Source: Methylococcaceae bacterium (GTDB lineage Bacteria > Pseudomonadota > Gammaproteobacteria > Methylococcales > Methylomonadaceae). From it: DNA of 11,718 nucleotides. Within the stretch, counting starts at the first letter, position 1. Each line of letters starts with the position of its first letter. Shown here in pieces: positions 1 to 7,953 of this stretch. Below the pieces are notes generated by a model. It was not told the origin of the DNA and did no database searches. It was given only the letters and a program-made list of their open reading frames with translations. The translations under genes were made by a program, and so were the position numbers. The DNA is taken from the NCBI GenBank assembly GCA_947505055.1, contig CANNLO010000133.1:1-11718 (forward strand), given 5' to 3'.

Positions 1-221
1 TCCATGCCCCATAAACTGCCATCACCCAACAATTGCTTGAAGCGTGGGGTATCTTCCGGTGTAGAAATAATCAACACCTCGCGAATACCCGCCAACATCA
101 ACGTGGTGAGTGGGTAGTAAATCATAGGCTTGTCGTAGACAGGCAACAGCTGCTTAGAAACTACCTGAGTGACTGGGTATAAACGTGTGCCAGAACCCCC
201 GGCTAAAATAATACCTTTCAT
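1..221 (-). CDS. rmlA: Glucose-1-phosphate thymidylyltransferase RmlA, N-terminal part (runs off the left edge)
   Basis: RmlA joins dTTP and glucose-1-phosphate to give dTDP-glucose, the first step of dTDP-L-rhamnose synthesis in the cytoplasm. The 73 complete codons seen here begin [16 protein letters not shown], which contains the nucleotide-binding GGSGTRL loop (residues 8-14). The conserved [16 protein letters not shown] stretch follows at about residues 22-37, with the catalytic-site lysine of the KQLLP segment. Family members are about 290 residues, so roughly three quarters lies beyond base 1. The ATG overlaps the rmlB stop codon in an ATGA junction, so translation is probably coupled to rmlB. 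Identification is from motifs and the rmlB-rmlA order; I am very sure of it. Confidence 0.96.
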   Translation of the reverse strand, partial: MKGIILAGGSGTRLYPVTQVVSKQLLPVYDKPMIYYPLTTLMLAGIREVLIISTPEDTPRFKQLLGDGSLWGM

Positions 222-1303
222 GCTAATTCTTCTCCGCGATTTGCATAATGTTTTGAAACCCATTGGCGATAATCGCCACTGGTGACATTGCTGACCCACT
301 CTTGATTTTCTAAATACCAGTTAACAGTTTTTTCTATACCGGACTCAAAGGTTTCTTTTGGCTTCCAGCCTAAATCATTTGCTATTTTAGTGGCATCAAT
401 TGCATATCGCTGATCATGCCCTAATCGATCATCTACAAAAGTTATTTGGTCAGCATAGGATTTGCCATCTGCTCGAGGCTTTTTAGCATCCAGCATGCGG
501 CACAATGTTTTTACTACTTCAATATTTGGCTTTTCATTACAGCCTCCAATGTTGTATACCTCCCCAACCTGACCTACTTCTAGAACCCGTCGAATAGCAG
601 CACAATGATCTTCTACATAAAGCCAATCACGAATCTGCTGACCGGTGCCATAGATAGGTAAAGGCTTGTCTGCTAATGCATTATGAATCACCAGAGGGAT
701 CAATTTTTCTGGGAAGTGATAAGGGCCATAATTATTAGAACAGTTGGTGGTTAATGTAGGCAATCCATAAGTATGGTGATAAGCCCGAACCAAATGATCT
801 GAGGCTGCCTTAGATGCAGAATATGGACTGTTGGGTGCATAAGTGTGTGTTTCGGTAAACGCGGCATCAGTGGGACCTAGTGAACCATAGACTTCATCGG
901 TAGACACATGTAAAAAACGAAAGTCTTGTTTATCTTTAGCAGCTAGACTCCTCCAATAAACACGCACCGCTTCAAGCAACTGAAAAGTGCCAACAACGTT
1001 AGTTTGAATAAAATCTTCCGGTCCATGGATGGATCGGTCAACATGACTTTCTGCAGCGAAGTTTACCACTGCTCTTGGCTGATATTCAGTTAATAATTGC
1101 GCTATCAAAGCATGGTTAACAATGTCACCATGCACAAAAATATGCTGTGTGTTTTGCCGAACCGACGCCAGATTGTCTAGATTACCTGCATAGGTTAATT
1201 TATCTAAATTAACCACAGTGCCCAGGTTGCGCTCAAGCCAAGCCAATATGAAATTAGCCCCTATAAAGCCAGCGCCTCCAGTCACTATAATGGTTTTATT
1301 CAT
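218..1303 (-). CDS. rmlB: dTDP-glucose 4,6-dehydratase RmlB
   Basis: RmlB converts dTDP-glucose to dTDP-4-keto-6-deoxyglucose, the second step towards dTDP-L-rhamnose. It is an extended SDR of 361 residues, the usual family size. Visible motifs are the NAD-binding TGGAGFIG (residues 8-15), the dehydratase signature STDEVYG (134-140) with Thr135, Asp136 and Glu137, and the catalytic YSASK (Tyr161, Lys165). The segment SHVDRSI (86-92) and the [14 protein letters not shown] region are also typical of RmlB. The ATG start has an AAAGGA ribosome binding site nine bases upstream. The gene follows a 125-base gap after the epimerase gene and overlaps rmlA by four bases. GC is higher than in the glycosyltransferase core, as is common for rml genes at the border of O-antigen clusters. 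Confidence 0.97.
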   Translation of the reverse strand: MNKTIIVTGGAGFIGANFILAWLERNLGTVVNLDKLTYAGNLDNLASVRQNTQHIFVHGDIVNHALIAQLLTEYQPRAVVNFAAESHVDRSIHGPEDFIQTNVVGTFQLLEAVRVYWRSLAAKDKQDFRFLHVSTDEVYGSLGPTDAAFTETHTYAPNSPYSASKAASDHLVRAYHHTYGLPTLTTNCSNNYGPYHFPEKLIPLVIHNALADKPLPIYGTGQQIRDWLYVEDHCAAIRRVLEVGQVGEVYNIGGCNEKPNIEVVKTLCRMLDAKKPRADGKSYADQITFVDDRLGHDQRYAIDATKIANDLGWKPKETFESGIEKTVNWYLENQEWVSNVTSGDYRQWVSKHYANRGEELA

Positions 1304-1327
1304 GCAACTTAATCCTTTAGCTCAGTA

Positions 1328-1361
1328 TGTCAATTATCAATCTCATATATAACTAAATAAA
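1328..1361 (-). promoter_or_regulatory. Weak candidate promoter in the gap before rmlB
   Basis: The 125-base gap between the epimerase and rmlB (1304-1428) is AT-rich and has no ORF of note. On the minus strand it carries GATAAT (1338-1333), 17 bases after a poor -35-like TTTATT (1361-1356), and an overlapping TTGACA (1333-1328) that has no acceptable -10 downstream. It also holds a ten-base palindrome, cctttaaagg (1416-1425), too short and loop-free to be a terminator. A separate promoter for rmlBA is plausible from the gap size, but AT-rich DNA gives such matches by chance. Low confidence. Confidence 0.18.
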
Positions 1362-1428
1362 TAAGTAAAATTCTATGTAAAAAAATGACTTTAGCTGGAT
1401 GAGCATGCAAAGTTTCCTTTAAAGGGGC

Positions 1429-2418
1429 TTACTCGGAATAAAAAAGCTGCTTACCTTTATGATCTTCTAAAAACTCATACTTAATGGTTCTTTCAACAGC
1501 CTCTAGCATTGAAAATGGTGGGATAAACTTCGTATTATCAATCGCCGACTCATAAACAGAGTTTGAACAAAACTTTTTAACTCTTATGGCGCTAATGGGT
1601 AACTTCTTCCCCAATACTTTTGCCACTAAATCAAAAACCTTTCCAATCAACAAACCAAGCCTATATGGCAACCTAAATTTAATTTGAGTTGATTTACCTA
1701 GCAACTTATTCACCCAAGAAACCAATTCATTCATCGTAAAATCTGGTTTATCAATGTAGTTATAAGTATAAACACCTGGTTTAAATGTCAATGTGTACTG
1801 AATAAATGCCACTACGTTCCCAACATAAGCCATGGATTTTCTATTCAAGCCATCACCAATCATAACAAATTTACCAGAAGCAATCTGTCGCAATAAGTTG
1901 TAAACATTCCCTCGATTCTGCTCTCCAAAGACGACTGTTGGTCGAATGATGATCAATGTTCGGATTAATGGGTCTTCAGCTTGCCAAGCTTTATAAACCT
2001 GTTCTGCTGCATACTTAGTACGACCATATTCATTGAATGGAGCTACCTCACCTGATTCATCAGTTCCTAATGGCGCAAAACCATAAATGGCAACTGAGCT
2101 TGTAAAAATAATAGTTTTAACTTCTTTTTTACGGGCAACTAAACATAAATTTCGAGCACCGTGAACATTTACGTCATCATAAAGACTCAAAGGCGAAACG
2201 TCATCACGATGCTCTGCAGCTAGATTAATCAAAATTGAATTTTTTGAAATCACGGAGTGCAATGACTCAAGCACTCGGACATCAGCAAGCAATGTCTTAT
2301 TGGGGAAACAAACACTAACGACTTTATCTACAATTTGAAAATCTACTTCATCCCCTTTTAAATGAGTACACAAACGAGTTCCTATAAATCCAGAACCGCC
2401 AACTATATTAATCTGCAT
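1429..2418 (-). CDS. NAD-dependent nucleotide-sugar epimerase/reductase (extended SDR)
   Basis: A 329-residue extended SDR of the NAD-dependent epimerase/dehydratase family, expected to act in the cytoplasm on a nucleotide-activated sugar. Seen: the Rossmann motif GGSGFIG (residues 7-13), Asp31 at the end of the second strand (typical of NAD binding), LAAEHRDD (66-73), a TSSVAIYG segment with the catalytic Ser107/Ser108 region, and the active-site YGRTK (Tyr131, Lys135). The substrate cannot be read from this. The size and style recall WbpV/WbpK-like 4-reductases or Gne-like 4-epimerases for UDP-HexNAc sugars, but that is only resemblance. The start is ATG with a good AAGGGTG ribosome binding site seven bases upstream; it overlaps the end of the preceding glycosyltransferase by 11 bases. 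The last 30 or so residues extend past the usual fold core. Confidence 0.88.
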   Translation of the reverse strand: MQINIVGGSGFIGTRLCTHLKGDEVDFQIVDKVVSVCFPNKTLLADVRVLESLHSVISKNSILINLAAEHRDDVSPLSLYDDVNVHGARNLCLVARKKEVKTIIFTSSVAIYGFAPLGTDESGEVAPFNEYGRTKYAAEQVYKAWQAEDPLIRTLIIIRPTVVFGEQNRGNVYNLLRQIASGKFVMIGDGLNRKSMAYVGNVVAFIQYTLTFKPGVYTYNYIDKPDFTMNELVSWVNKLLGKSTQIKFRLPYRLGLLIGKVFDLVAKVLGKKLPISAIRVKKFCSNSVYESAIDNTKFIPPFSMLEAVERTIKYEFLEDHKGKQLFYSE

Positions 2419-3247
2419 TATGATTCACCCTTAGCAACTCTAAGGCGTGTGCGTTGATTTTTTTTCGTTCCGCATCAAAAAACCAACCCCACTTATTAAA
2501 GTATTTTATTAAATTAGTTAAATGTATCCACAGCATTTTTTTGCTTTTGTAAGATTCTTTAGCGTGATCATGAACAATATTGGCGCTTGGGAAAAATAAC
2601 GTTCTAAATTGAGCATGCATTCGACGAGTAATATCAATATCTTCTGGATACATAAAAAATCGCTCGTCAAATAACCCCACTTTTTTTAACGCTGATGTAC
2701 GAAACAGCATAAAACAACCCGAAAGATAAGGCACGTCCATTTCACGGCTGTAACCAGTAAAGCGCAATTCAAATTTTTCCGTCTTTCTTTGTGCCATTGC
2801 TTTTAACGGCCCACGAAAAAATCGCCTCGCAAACAAATCCATTGGCGTAGGAATAAGCTTACACAGATATTGCAAGCGACCATCCGGATAAATCACTTTA
2901 GGCATTAACTGCCCAATCGATTCATCTTGGCGCATCCGCGTAATCATCTGATGAATTGCTTCTGGTTCAAAATATATATCAGGATTGAGGACAAAATGAA
3001 ATTCAGAATATAGCAAGGCTTCACGCAGAGCTATGTTATGACCAGCACCGTAACCCAAATTTTTATCAGCCTTGATATAGGTTACATTTGGTAAGCGAAA
3101 AAGTGGCGAATTTGATGGTGCAAGCGAATTGTTGACCAGATAAACCTTATCAATCACAGCAGATTGGAACACACAATCTAAAAGGCGCTTAAGCTGCGCT
3201 TGGTCGGTGTTATAGAGGACGATGGAGGCGGTGGTTATATTTTTCAT
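2408..3247 (-). CDS. GT2 family glycosyltransferase (COG1216 type)
   Basis: A 279-residue GT-A fold glycosyltransferase that adds one sugar to the lipid-linked repeat unit on the cytoplasmic face. The protein begins MKNITTASIVLYNTD, a normal GT2 first strand. It then has DKNLGYGAGHNIA (from residue 61), the metal-binding NPD (88-90, in place of a canonical DxD), SGCFMLFR (176-183) and the acceptor-side FMYPEDID (198-205), which supplies the catalytic-base acidic residues. This pattern is that of WbbL/RfbF-like rhamnosyl- and related transferases; donor and acceptor are not determinable. An in-frame ATG at 3298 would add 17 residues rich in Lys, Asn and Tyr that do not look like family sequence, so I prefer 3247. 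Neither start has a strong ribosome binding site. A 105-base gap separates it from the upstream gene. Confidence 0.9.
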   Translation of the reverse strand: MKNITTASIVLYNTDQAQLKRLLDCVFQSAVIDKVYLVNNSLAPSNSPLFRLPNVTYIKADKNLGYGAGHNIALREALLYSEFHFVLNPDIYFEPEAIHQMITRMRQDESIGQLMPKVIYPDGRLQYLCKLIPTPMDLFARRFFRGPLKAMAQRKTEKFELRFTGYSREMDVPYLSGCFMLFRTSALKKVGLFDERFFMYPEDIDITRRMHAQFRTLFFPSANIVHDHAKESYKSKKMLWIHLTNLIKYFNKWGWFFDAERKKINAHALELLRVNHNAD

Positions 3248-3352
3248 ATTTTCATTTAAAATACAATAGTATTGTTTTAGTTTGTTATTTTTTCGCATTA
3301 ATTAAGCTGATACAGATTTAATGTTTCTAGCTAATCTCGCTTAGGATTAACA

Positions 3353-4225
3353 CTAAGTTAACCTTCCTAACTTACCCATAACTCCATGATAAAAGCCGAT
3401 TAGCACATACTTTAAGCTTAGAAGATGAGATGTTGATAGAATTGGGTAACCAATAATGTATCTAAATGACCTAACAAAAAGAGTTAGCTTATGAATTAAA
3501 TCAAGATGCTGGCTGCGTAGCGACAAATAAAATGCATTTCTAGTTATATAATAATATCGTATAGAATTTTTTAGGCTAACTTGCTTAAAAGATAAGTTGA
3601 CGGCCCCTTCTCCTAACTGATGTCGAATGACGACGTCCGCATTGCCGATTATTGTAAATCCTTTATTGCAAGCCCTCCAGCACCATTCATAGTCAACCCA
3701 ATCAATAAACAAATCTGAGTTCATTAGCCCTATCTCATACAGATACTTTACATTCAAAATTTGCCCTGAATTAATCGCTTGGAAAATCTCGTGGCACCCT
3801 TTTGTTGGATATACTTTTCGAAATCCAGCCCAAGTTTTTTCAACAAACCCTTGATTCTTATTCTGATACACATCGTATATTTCCGGAGAAACTGCAGCAA
3901 TGTTTTCTTTTAAATCGAAGACCCTAACCATCCTACTTACATAATCGAGGGGGTATACCGTGTCCTGATCAGACAAAATTATATAGTTAGCACCTTCTTC
4001 GATTGCGTTTTTGATCCCTATGTTTTGAGCGTAAGCAATCCCCATGTTGTCGCCTAAATAACTAACTGATATTTTGGGTGAAATAAACATATTTAAATAA
4101 CCATTATTCGCCACCGTGTTATCTACAATCGAAACCTTATTTACTTGACATATCACACTCTCAATAGCTCTGCTCAATAGCTCAAGGTCTGCATTAAAGG
4201 TCACAACAACGTAATGAATTCTCAT
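3353..4225 (-). CDS. GT2 family glycosyltransferase, rhamnosyltransferase-like
   Basis: A 290-residue cytoplasmic GT2 enzyme that probably transfers rhamnose or a related deoxysugar to the repeat unit. Motifs in order: YVVVTFNAD (residues 5-13), SIVDNT (32-37), GDNMGIAYAQNIGI (58-71), the metal-binding DQD (86-88) in LSDQDT, INSGQI (151-156), and DWVDYEWCWR (175-184) followed by RHQLGEG (201-207). The LSDQDT and WVDYEWCWRA arrangement is characteristic of the bacterial rhamnosyltransferase subfamily, and rmlBA in the same operon fits a rhamnose donor. The C-terminal 70 residues are hydrophobic and basic, probably a membrane-associating tail, as often seen in this subfamily. The ATG overlaps the stop of the preceding GT4 gene in an ATGA junction. 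The family call is secure; the sugar is inferred. Confidence 0.92.
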   Translation of the reverse strand: MRIHYVVVTFNADLELLSRAIESVICQVNKVSIVDNTVANNGYLNMFISPKISVSYLGDNMGIAYAQNIGIKNAIEEGANYIILSDQDTVYPLDYVSRMVRVFDLKENIAAVSPEIYDVYQNKNQGFVEKTWAGFRKVYPTKGCHEIFQAINSGQILNVKYLYEIGLMNSDLFIDWVDYEWCWRACNKGFTIIGNADVVIRHQLGEGAVNLSFKQVSLKNSIRYYYITRNAFYLSLRSQHLDLIHKLTLFVRSFRYIIGYPILSTSHLLSLKYVLIGFYHGVMGKLGRLT

Positions 4226-5310
4226 AGTAATTCTTGATATACTTTATATGTTTCGCGCATAGATTTTATATAGCTAAAATTAACAGAGGAGTATTCAATA
4301 TTTTTTTTGCTAATCTCTTGGTATAAATTCACTGAGCTAATCAACTCAAAAAATCTTTCTTTTAATTCGAATAAATCATCTGACTTAAAATTCCAGTCAG
4401 GGACGACTTCTTCTAATACGTCAATATTCAAGCTAAAAATTGGCAAGCCATAATTCATTGCTTCGACATACACCAAACCAAATGTTTCGGATCTCGATAG
4501 CAACATAAAAATAGTTGCCTGCTTATAGTAATCAGACGTATTTGATAGATAACCTAAAAAATTTACCCTTCCTAATGATTTGTCGTTAGATTTTTTAACC
4601 ATACTGTCCACGAAAGCTGCATCACCAGTACCAACCACATCTAGAGTAAAGGTGAAATTACTAGCCCTTGAATCTTGCTTTATCAAGTCGAATAAATCCA
4701 GCAACAAATCAGTGCCCTTTCCGTAGGAAATGCTTCCTACAGAAAGGATATTGATTGATTGAGACAGTTTATTGGGGCTGTCGATTTCGTCATGGATTGG
4801 AGACAGCCAGTTGTAAATGCACTTTGCTTTGTATTGGAAAAAAGATTCTTTCAGCATGATGCGGTTTACAAAAATAATCTTGCTTGCCAATATTTGGCTT
4901 ATAAAATTGATTACAGAATGGCCAAAATGTACGAGCCAGTTCATTGGAATTTTATGTAAAAGTGAATGATCTACCGCTTTTGAATGAATCGTGATAACAG
5001 AAGGGATAAGTAAGATTTTCGAGCAAATACCACCATATAATATTGCTTTAGGCTGGTGGGAATGAATAATCTCCGGCTTAAAATTTTTGATTGCATCAAG
5101 AATTATGAATAAATTTGATAATATTCCCTGCCAAGATACATTCAGTTGAACTTGGGTTATGCCGCTTTCAAAAAGCCGTGCATTCAATGCACCGCTCTTA
5201 AATGTTATTACAGTCACTTCATTGTTACTTTTCATATATTGAACCAAATCCAATAGATGTAATTCACTACCGTTGAGATTCGCTGCGTCTAAAAAATATA
5301 AGATTTTCAT
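4222..5310 (-). CDS. GT4 family (GT-B fold) glycosyltransferase
   Basis: A 362-residue retaining glycosyltransferase of the GT4 family, taking a nucleotide-sugar donor in the cytoplasm. The N-terminal domain starts MKILYFLDAANLNGSELHLL, with the usual glycine-containing acceptor loop, and has IIHSHQPKA around residues 81-89. The C-terminal domain has SVGSISYGKG (190-199), VVGTGD (225-230) and the donor-binding EX7E motif in SETFGLVYVEAMNYG (Glu275 and Glu283). I place the start at the ATG at 5310, which forms an ATGA overlap with the wzy stop. The open frame extends upstream to an ATG at 5376, but those 22 codons lie inside wzy and lack family character. The family is clear; the sugar is unknown. 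Confidence 0.9.
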   Translation of the reverse strand: MKILYFLDAANLNGSELHLLDLVQYMKSNNEVTVITFKSGALNARLFESGITQVQLNVSWQGILSNLFIILDAIKNFKPEIIHSHQPKAILYGGICSKILLIPSVITIHSKAVDHSLLHKIPMNWLVHFGHSVINFISQILASKIIFVNRIMLKESFFQYKAKCIYNWLSPIHDEIDSPNKLSQSINILSVGSISYGKGTDLLLDLFDLIKQDSRASNFTFTLDVVGTGDAAFVDSMVKKSNDKSLGRVNFLGYLSNTSDYYKQATIFMLLSRSETFGLVYVEAMNYGLPIFSLNIDVLEEVVPDWNFKSDDLFELKERFFELISSVNLYQEISKKNIEYSSVNFSYIKSMRETYKVYQELL

Positions 5311-6437
5311 GACCCACATACACCGACTGTATTCTTGGAATGCAAACAGTTTTTTTTCAAAAGCAGCGCCAAACAAATATAAGATATTGCGACGCCAGGA
5401 TACATCGAATGAAAATCGCCCATCGTCATGTTTATCAGTATAAAAAATCCGTATGCCGATGCTTTATAATTTTTCTGCTTAACAGAATCAGCAAACAAAA
5501 ATAACAAAAAGCTTAAAAACCCCATAACACCCACTTCCAATAGGAATCTCAATATATCACTATCAAGTATTAGCCCACCTTGAGCCGAGCTACTCACTGA
5601 AACAAAACCTATCCCCTCGCCGAATCCACTAATCATTGAAAGTGTTTCTTCTTCCCACATACCTGTTCGCATTAAAAAAGACTCATCATTCAGAGCCACA
5701 TCGATTATGTAAGAAAGCACAAAAAATAAAACCAAACTTATTAATAGCTTAGATGCGCGATTGGCAATTAAAAAGTAATAAAAAATAATCGCAATAACCA
5801 ATGCGACAATTGCAGTTTTAGAAAACACATAGAGAATGACTACAAATGAAATACTCAAAGTAATAGTTTTAAAAACACTTCTCTCTTCATTTAGATAGAT
5901 AAAGAGAATCAATGATGCCAGCGAAAGCCCTGCAAGATTGGGAATCTGAAAAAATAAATAGCTCCGTATAATTTTGAGATTATCAAAAATATTTATACCT
6001 TGAATTAATTCGGACAGACTTGAAATATTCGATATTATTTCATATAGACCTACACATAAAATTAGCCACAAATAGCCCCATAAAAAAACAACAAGTCTTC
6101 TCTGATGCACAACATTTAATACATAACGAACTACTAAGTAAATAATTAATGGAATCAAATAATATCTAATTCCAAATTTATCGGGAGCATAATTCATCAA
6201 GCCAACAAAATAAAAAATTATAATTAAAATTAGATAGATAAATGCTGACCAGTTTGCATTTATTTTACTTTTGAACATTATTGAAAATGCAAATGCCAAA
6301 ACGAGCGGAAAGATAATGAGTTCTTTGATATTGCTTTCTAGCCGAAAAAAATAATCACTCATAAACACAGAAAATGCTATGTATAAAGCAAGGATTGCAA
6401 CGTAGAAAGATTTTAGATTGATGCTAAAGACATTCAC
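5307..6437 (-). CDS. wzy: O-antigen/capsule repeat-unit polymerase Wzy
   Basis: A strongly hydrophobic inner-membrane protein of about 376 residues that would link repeat units at the periplasmic face, extending the undecaprenyl-linked chain. I count 11-12 predicted membrane segments. Between the ninth and tenth lies a hydrophilic loop of about 45 residues containing RTGMWEEETLSMISGFGEG, the Arg/Trp plus GxGxG-like pattern of the Wzy/O-antigen ligase family. The WaaL-type ligase is an alternative, but position among glycosyltransferases and a wzx in the same operon favour Wzy. I choose the GTG at 6437, which has a GGA seven bases upstream; a GTG at 6449 (four more residues) lacks any ribosome binding site. 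Either start overlaps the preceding gene's end, and the stop overlaps the GT4 start. GC is very low here (rows near 20-40%). Confidence 0.85.
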   Translation of the reverse strand: MNVFSINLKSFYVAILALYIAFSVFMSDYFFRLESNIKELIIFPLVLAFAFSIMFKSKINANWSAFIYLILIIIFYFVGLMNYAPDKFGIRYYLIPLIIYLVVRYVLNVVHQRRLVVFLWGYLWLILCVGLYEIISNISSLSELIQGINIFDNLKIIRSYLFFQIPNLAGLSLASLILFIYLNEERSVFKTITLSISFVVILYVFSKTAIVALVIAIIFYYFLIANRASKLLISLVLFFVLSYIIDVALNDESFLMRTGMWEEETLSMISGFGEGIGFVSVSSSAQGGLILDSDILRFLLEVGVMGFLSFLLFLFADSVKQKNYKASAYGFFILINMTMGDFHSMYPGVAISYICLALLLKKNCLHSKNTVGVCGS

Positions 6438-7257
6438 TCTTAAATCCACGCGACTTTTTTAGTTTAAATAAAATTTTTTGTGGCAAAAATAATTTTGCAC
6501 CACTAGCCAAGATTATTTTCGTATATAGACTAACCCAGTAATTAATATAATTTATATCGCATTTATAGTGTTTTAGATAGATTTTTCGTTTTTCATTCAG
6601 CATTCTAAAAATCAGCTTTTCTGAAACACCACCTATCAAATACCGCATATAAATAACTTCAACCACATTAATATCATGACCAATTTCAATGTATTGTAGA
6701 TAGTAATCATAATCTGCTGAAACATGATAAGTTAAGTTGTAACATATGGACTTGTTAGTAGGGAAAAATATTGCATTATGTGCAGTTGGTAAATCATACA
6801 TTTTCTCTGCAGCAAGAATAGTTCTGCAATTTATTTTTTTATTTTTAGCAGTGAAATATTCTTTGAATGAAAAAGCCGTTAACACGCCTTTTGAAAACTT
6901 ATCCAAATTAGCTTCAATTATGCTGGAATCAATTAAAACATCACCAGCATTCATAAAATTAATCCACACACCACTTGCAAGACTAATCCCCTTATTCATC
7001 GCATCATAAATACCCGCATCCTTCTCACTTACCCAATAGTCAATCGCATAGTCGTATTTTCGGATGATATCAAGCGTCCCATCCGTTGAGCCACCATCAA
7101 TAATAATGTATTCAATATTGGGATAAGTTTGGTGAATGACACTTTGTATTGTTTCTTCAAGAAACTGTGCGCCATTGAAAACAACTGTTACAACCGTTAT
7201 TAGGGGGAATTCATTTTTAATAGCTTCGGAAAGCTGTGAGTTATGATCATTACTCAT
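6424..7257 (-). CDS. GT2 family glycosyltransferase (PGL/WcaA-like)
   Basis: A 277-residue GT-A fold glycosyltransferase for repeat-unit assembly on the cytoplasmic side. It begins with a hydrophilic lead of about 17 residues, then LITVVTVVFNGA (19-30), IIIDGGSTDGT (51-61), the subfamily hallmark SEKDAGIYDAMNKG (77-90) and NAGD (103-106) in the place of the metal-binding DxD. A later SADYDYYLQY segment is also typical of this subfamily, found in many O-antigen and colanic-acid-like loci. Donor sugar unknown. The ATG at 7257 overlaps the end of the unrecognised gene upstream by eight bases and has no good ribosome binding site of its own, so its translation probably depends on ribosomes finishing that gene. 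This matters because the upstream gene is frame-disrupted. Confidence 0.91.
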   Translation of the reverse strand: MSNDHNSQLSEAIKNEFPLITVVTVVFNGAQFLEETIQSVIHQTYPNIEYIIIDGGSTDGTLDIIRKYDYAIDYWVSEKDAGIYDAMNKGISLASGVWINFMNAGDVLIDSSIIEANLDKFSKGVLTAFSFKEYFTAKNKKINCRTILAAEKMYDLPTAHNAIFFPTNKSICYNLTYHVSADYDYYLQYIEIGHDINVVEVIYMRYLIGGVSEKLIFRMLNEKRKIYLKHYKCDINYINYWVSLYTKIILASGAKLFLPQKILFKLKKSRGFKSECL

Positions 7258-7864
7258 AACGCAACCGATCCCAAGCTTGTATCAATAGATCATTCACTGC
7301 GTCACCCAGATTGCCGACAATCTCCTCCCCCACCTCACCTGCGACTTTGGTTCCTACCTTTTTAAGCATGGATGAAATCACAGATCGAGCATCAACCCCC
7401 TGACACCCTACCCGCTTCAAACCTTCAATAACGACTATGCGTTCAGCTTCTGGGATAATTGATTCTACCAACGCAGCCAATGCTGGTCGCTTAACGCGTG
7501 CTACACTTCTCGAAAAAGAACCCTCTGACAAAAATCCCAACTGCCTTACGCGATAACGCAGCCTATCCATTGTTAGCGGTTGCGGCACTTCGATCAAATA
7601 GAAGTCGCCGTCAACCGCAATCCGAGGACTAATCAAAATAGCCCGCAACTCGTCAGCCTCATTTGCTGCTGAACTGTCCTCCCACAACGCAACCTGATAC
7701 AGCAGAGGCCGTGCTTTAGACTTTGTTACTCGTAGCCTTTCAACCAGCTCAAATTCGTCAGGCTTATCACTCAAATAGCCAAGCAATTTCACTGCGTTCA
7801 TTGCCGCCACTTCATGCTCAATAGACTTAGAAGCGCCAAACACAGGGGTTTGCATGGGGCGCAA
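7250..7864 (-). CDS. Unrecognised protein, main 204-codon frame of a frame-disrupted gene
   Basis: I do not recognise this protein. The frame opens two codons after a TAA; the first start-type codon is TTG (7864) and the first ATG is at 7855, neither with a ribosome binding site. The sequence is soluble and charged. Residues 23-58 (LLGYLSDKPDEFELVERLRV then TKSKARPLLYQ) look mainly helical and could be a helix-turn-helix-like unit. The C-terminal part has glycines at 171, 176, 179, 184 and 187, resembling a glycine-zipper or amphipathic helix. No glycosyltransferase, SDR or transporter motif is present. GC is about 48% in sampled rows against about 33% in the adjacent GT2 gene, so it may have a separate origin. 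Removing one base near 7856-7866 joins it to an upstream 25-28-codon segment with an excellent ribosome binding site, giving one 229-residue protein. Confidence 0.6.
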   Translation of the reverse strand: MRPMQTPVFGASKSIEHEVAAMNAVKLLGYLSDKPDEFELVERLRVTKSKARPLLYQVALWEDSSAANEADELRAILISPRIAVDGDFYLIEVPQPLTMDRLRYRVRQLGFLSEGSFSRSVARVKRPALAALVESIIPEAERIVVIEGLKRVGCQGVDARSVISSMLKKVGTKVAGEVGEEIVGNLGDAVNDLLIQAWDRLRYE

Positions 7865-7940
7865 AAGTTATGGCAAGTACTTGTCGCGCCTCATCTGGGG
7901 AAGAACATTTAAGCAGTTGATTTAGTTTGGTCGCGATCAT
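7827..7940 (-). pseudogene. 5' part of the unrecognised gene, separated by an apparent one-base frameshift
   Basis: An ATG at 7940, six bases after a near-perfect AAGGTGG ribosome binding site, opens a 37-codon frame starting MIATKLNQLLKCSSPDEARQ that stops at 7827. It overlaps the 204-codon frame in another register. Dropping one base from the T4 run (7866-7863) or the C4 run (7859-7856) makes the reading continuous: ...VLAIT then LRPMQTPVFG..., with no internal stop, for 229 residues. Composition and style of the two parts match. The best reading is a single gene carrying a one-base insertion, either a real mutation, a sequencing error or, less likely, a programmed shift. Coupling by re-initiation at ATG 7855 is another possibility. 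Confidence 0.6.
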
Positions 7941-7946
7941 GCAATA

Positions 7947-7953
7947 CCACCTT
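7947..7953 (-). promoter_or_regulatory. Strong ribosome binding site that decides the start of the unrecognised gene
   Basis: AAGGTGG lies directly after the acyltransferase stop codon and six bases before the ATG at 7940. It is among the best Shine-Dalgarno matches in the window. It argues that translation starts at 7940 rather than at the TTG (7864) or ATG (7855) of the longer frame, which have no such site. Confidence 0.75.

Noticed and set aside
1411..1430. Possible terminator after the epimerase gene around the cctttaaagg palindrome
   Set aside because: The stem has no loop, extension of the arms fails after five pairs, and no T-run follows on the minus strand.
3263..3275. Inverted repeat acaata-g-tattgt in the gap upstream of the GT2 gene
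   Set aside because: A six-base arm with a one-base centre in very AT-rich DNA is expected by chance, it is too tight to form a hairpin, and no known operator matches it.
3248..3298. Upstream extension of the GT2 gene to an ATG at 3298
   Set aside because: The 17 added residues are low-complexity Lys/Asn/Tyr-rich, have no ribosome binding site in front, and precede a normal GT2 first strand starting at 3247.
3299..3352. Possible small hairpin (TAATC...GATTA, minus strand) after the rhamnosyltransferase-like gene
   Set aside because: Five AT-rich pairs around an eight-base loop without a T tract are not a credible terminator.
4759..4959. Plus-strand open frames (here and at 6746-7009, 8218-8421, 9226-9480, 11110-11412, 11384-11584)
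   Set aside because: Each is antisense to a well-supported minus-strand gene, has no recognisable motif, and fits chance open frames.
5311..5376. Upstream extension of the GT4 gene by 22 codons to an ATG at 5376
   Set aside because: It lies wholly within wzy coding sequence, adds non-family residues before a textbook GT4 N-terminus, and the ATG at 5310 forms a clean ATGA overlap.
5307..6437. WaaL-type O-antigen ligase instead of Wzy
   Set aside because: The fold pattern is shared, but position between glycosyltransferases in a wzx-containing operon fits the polymerase; ligases usually sit in core-oligosaccharide loci.
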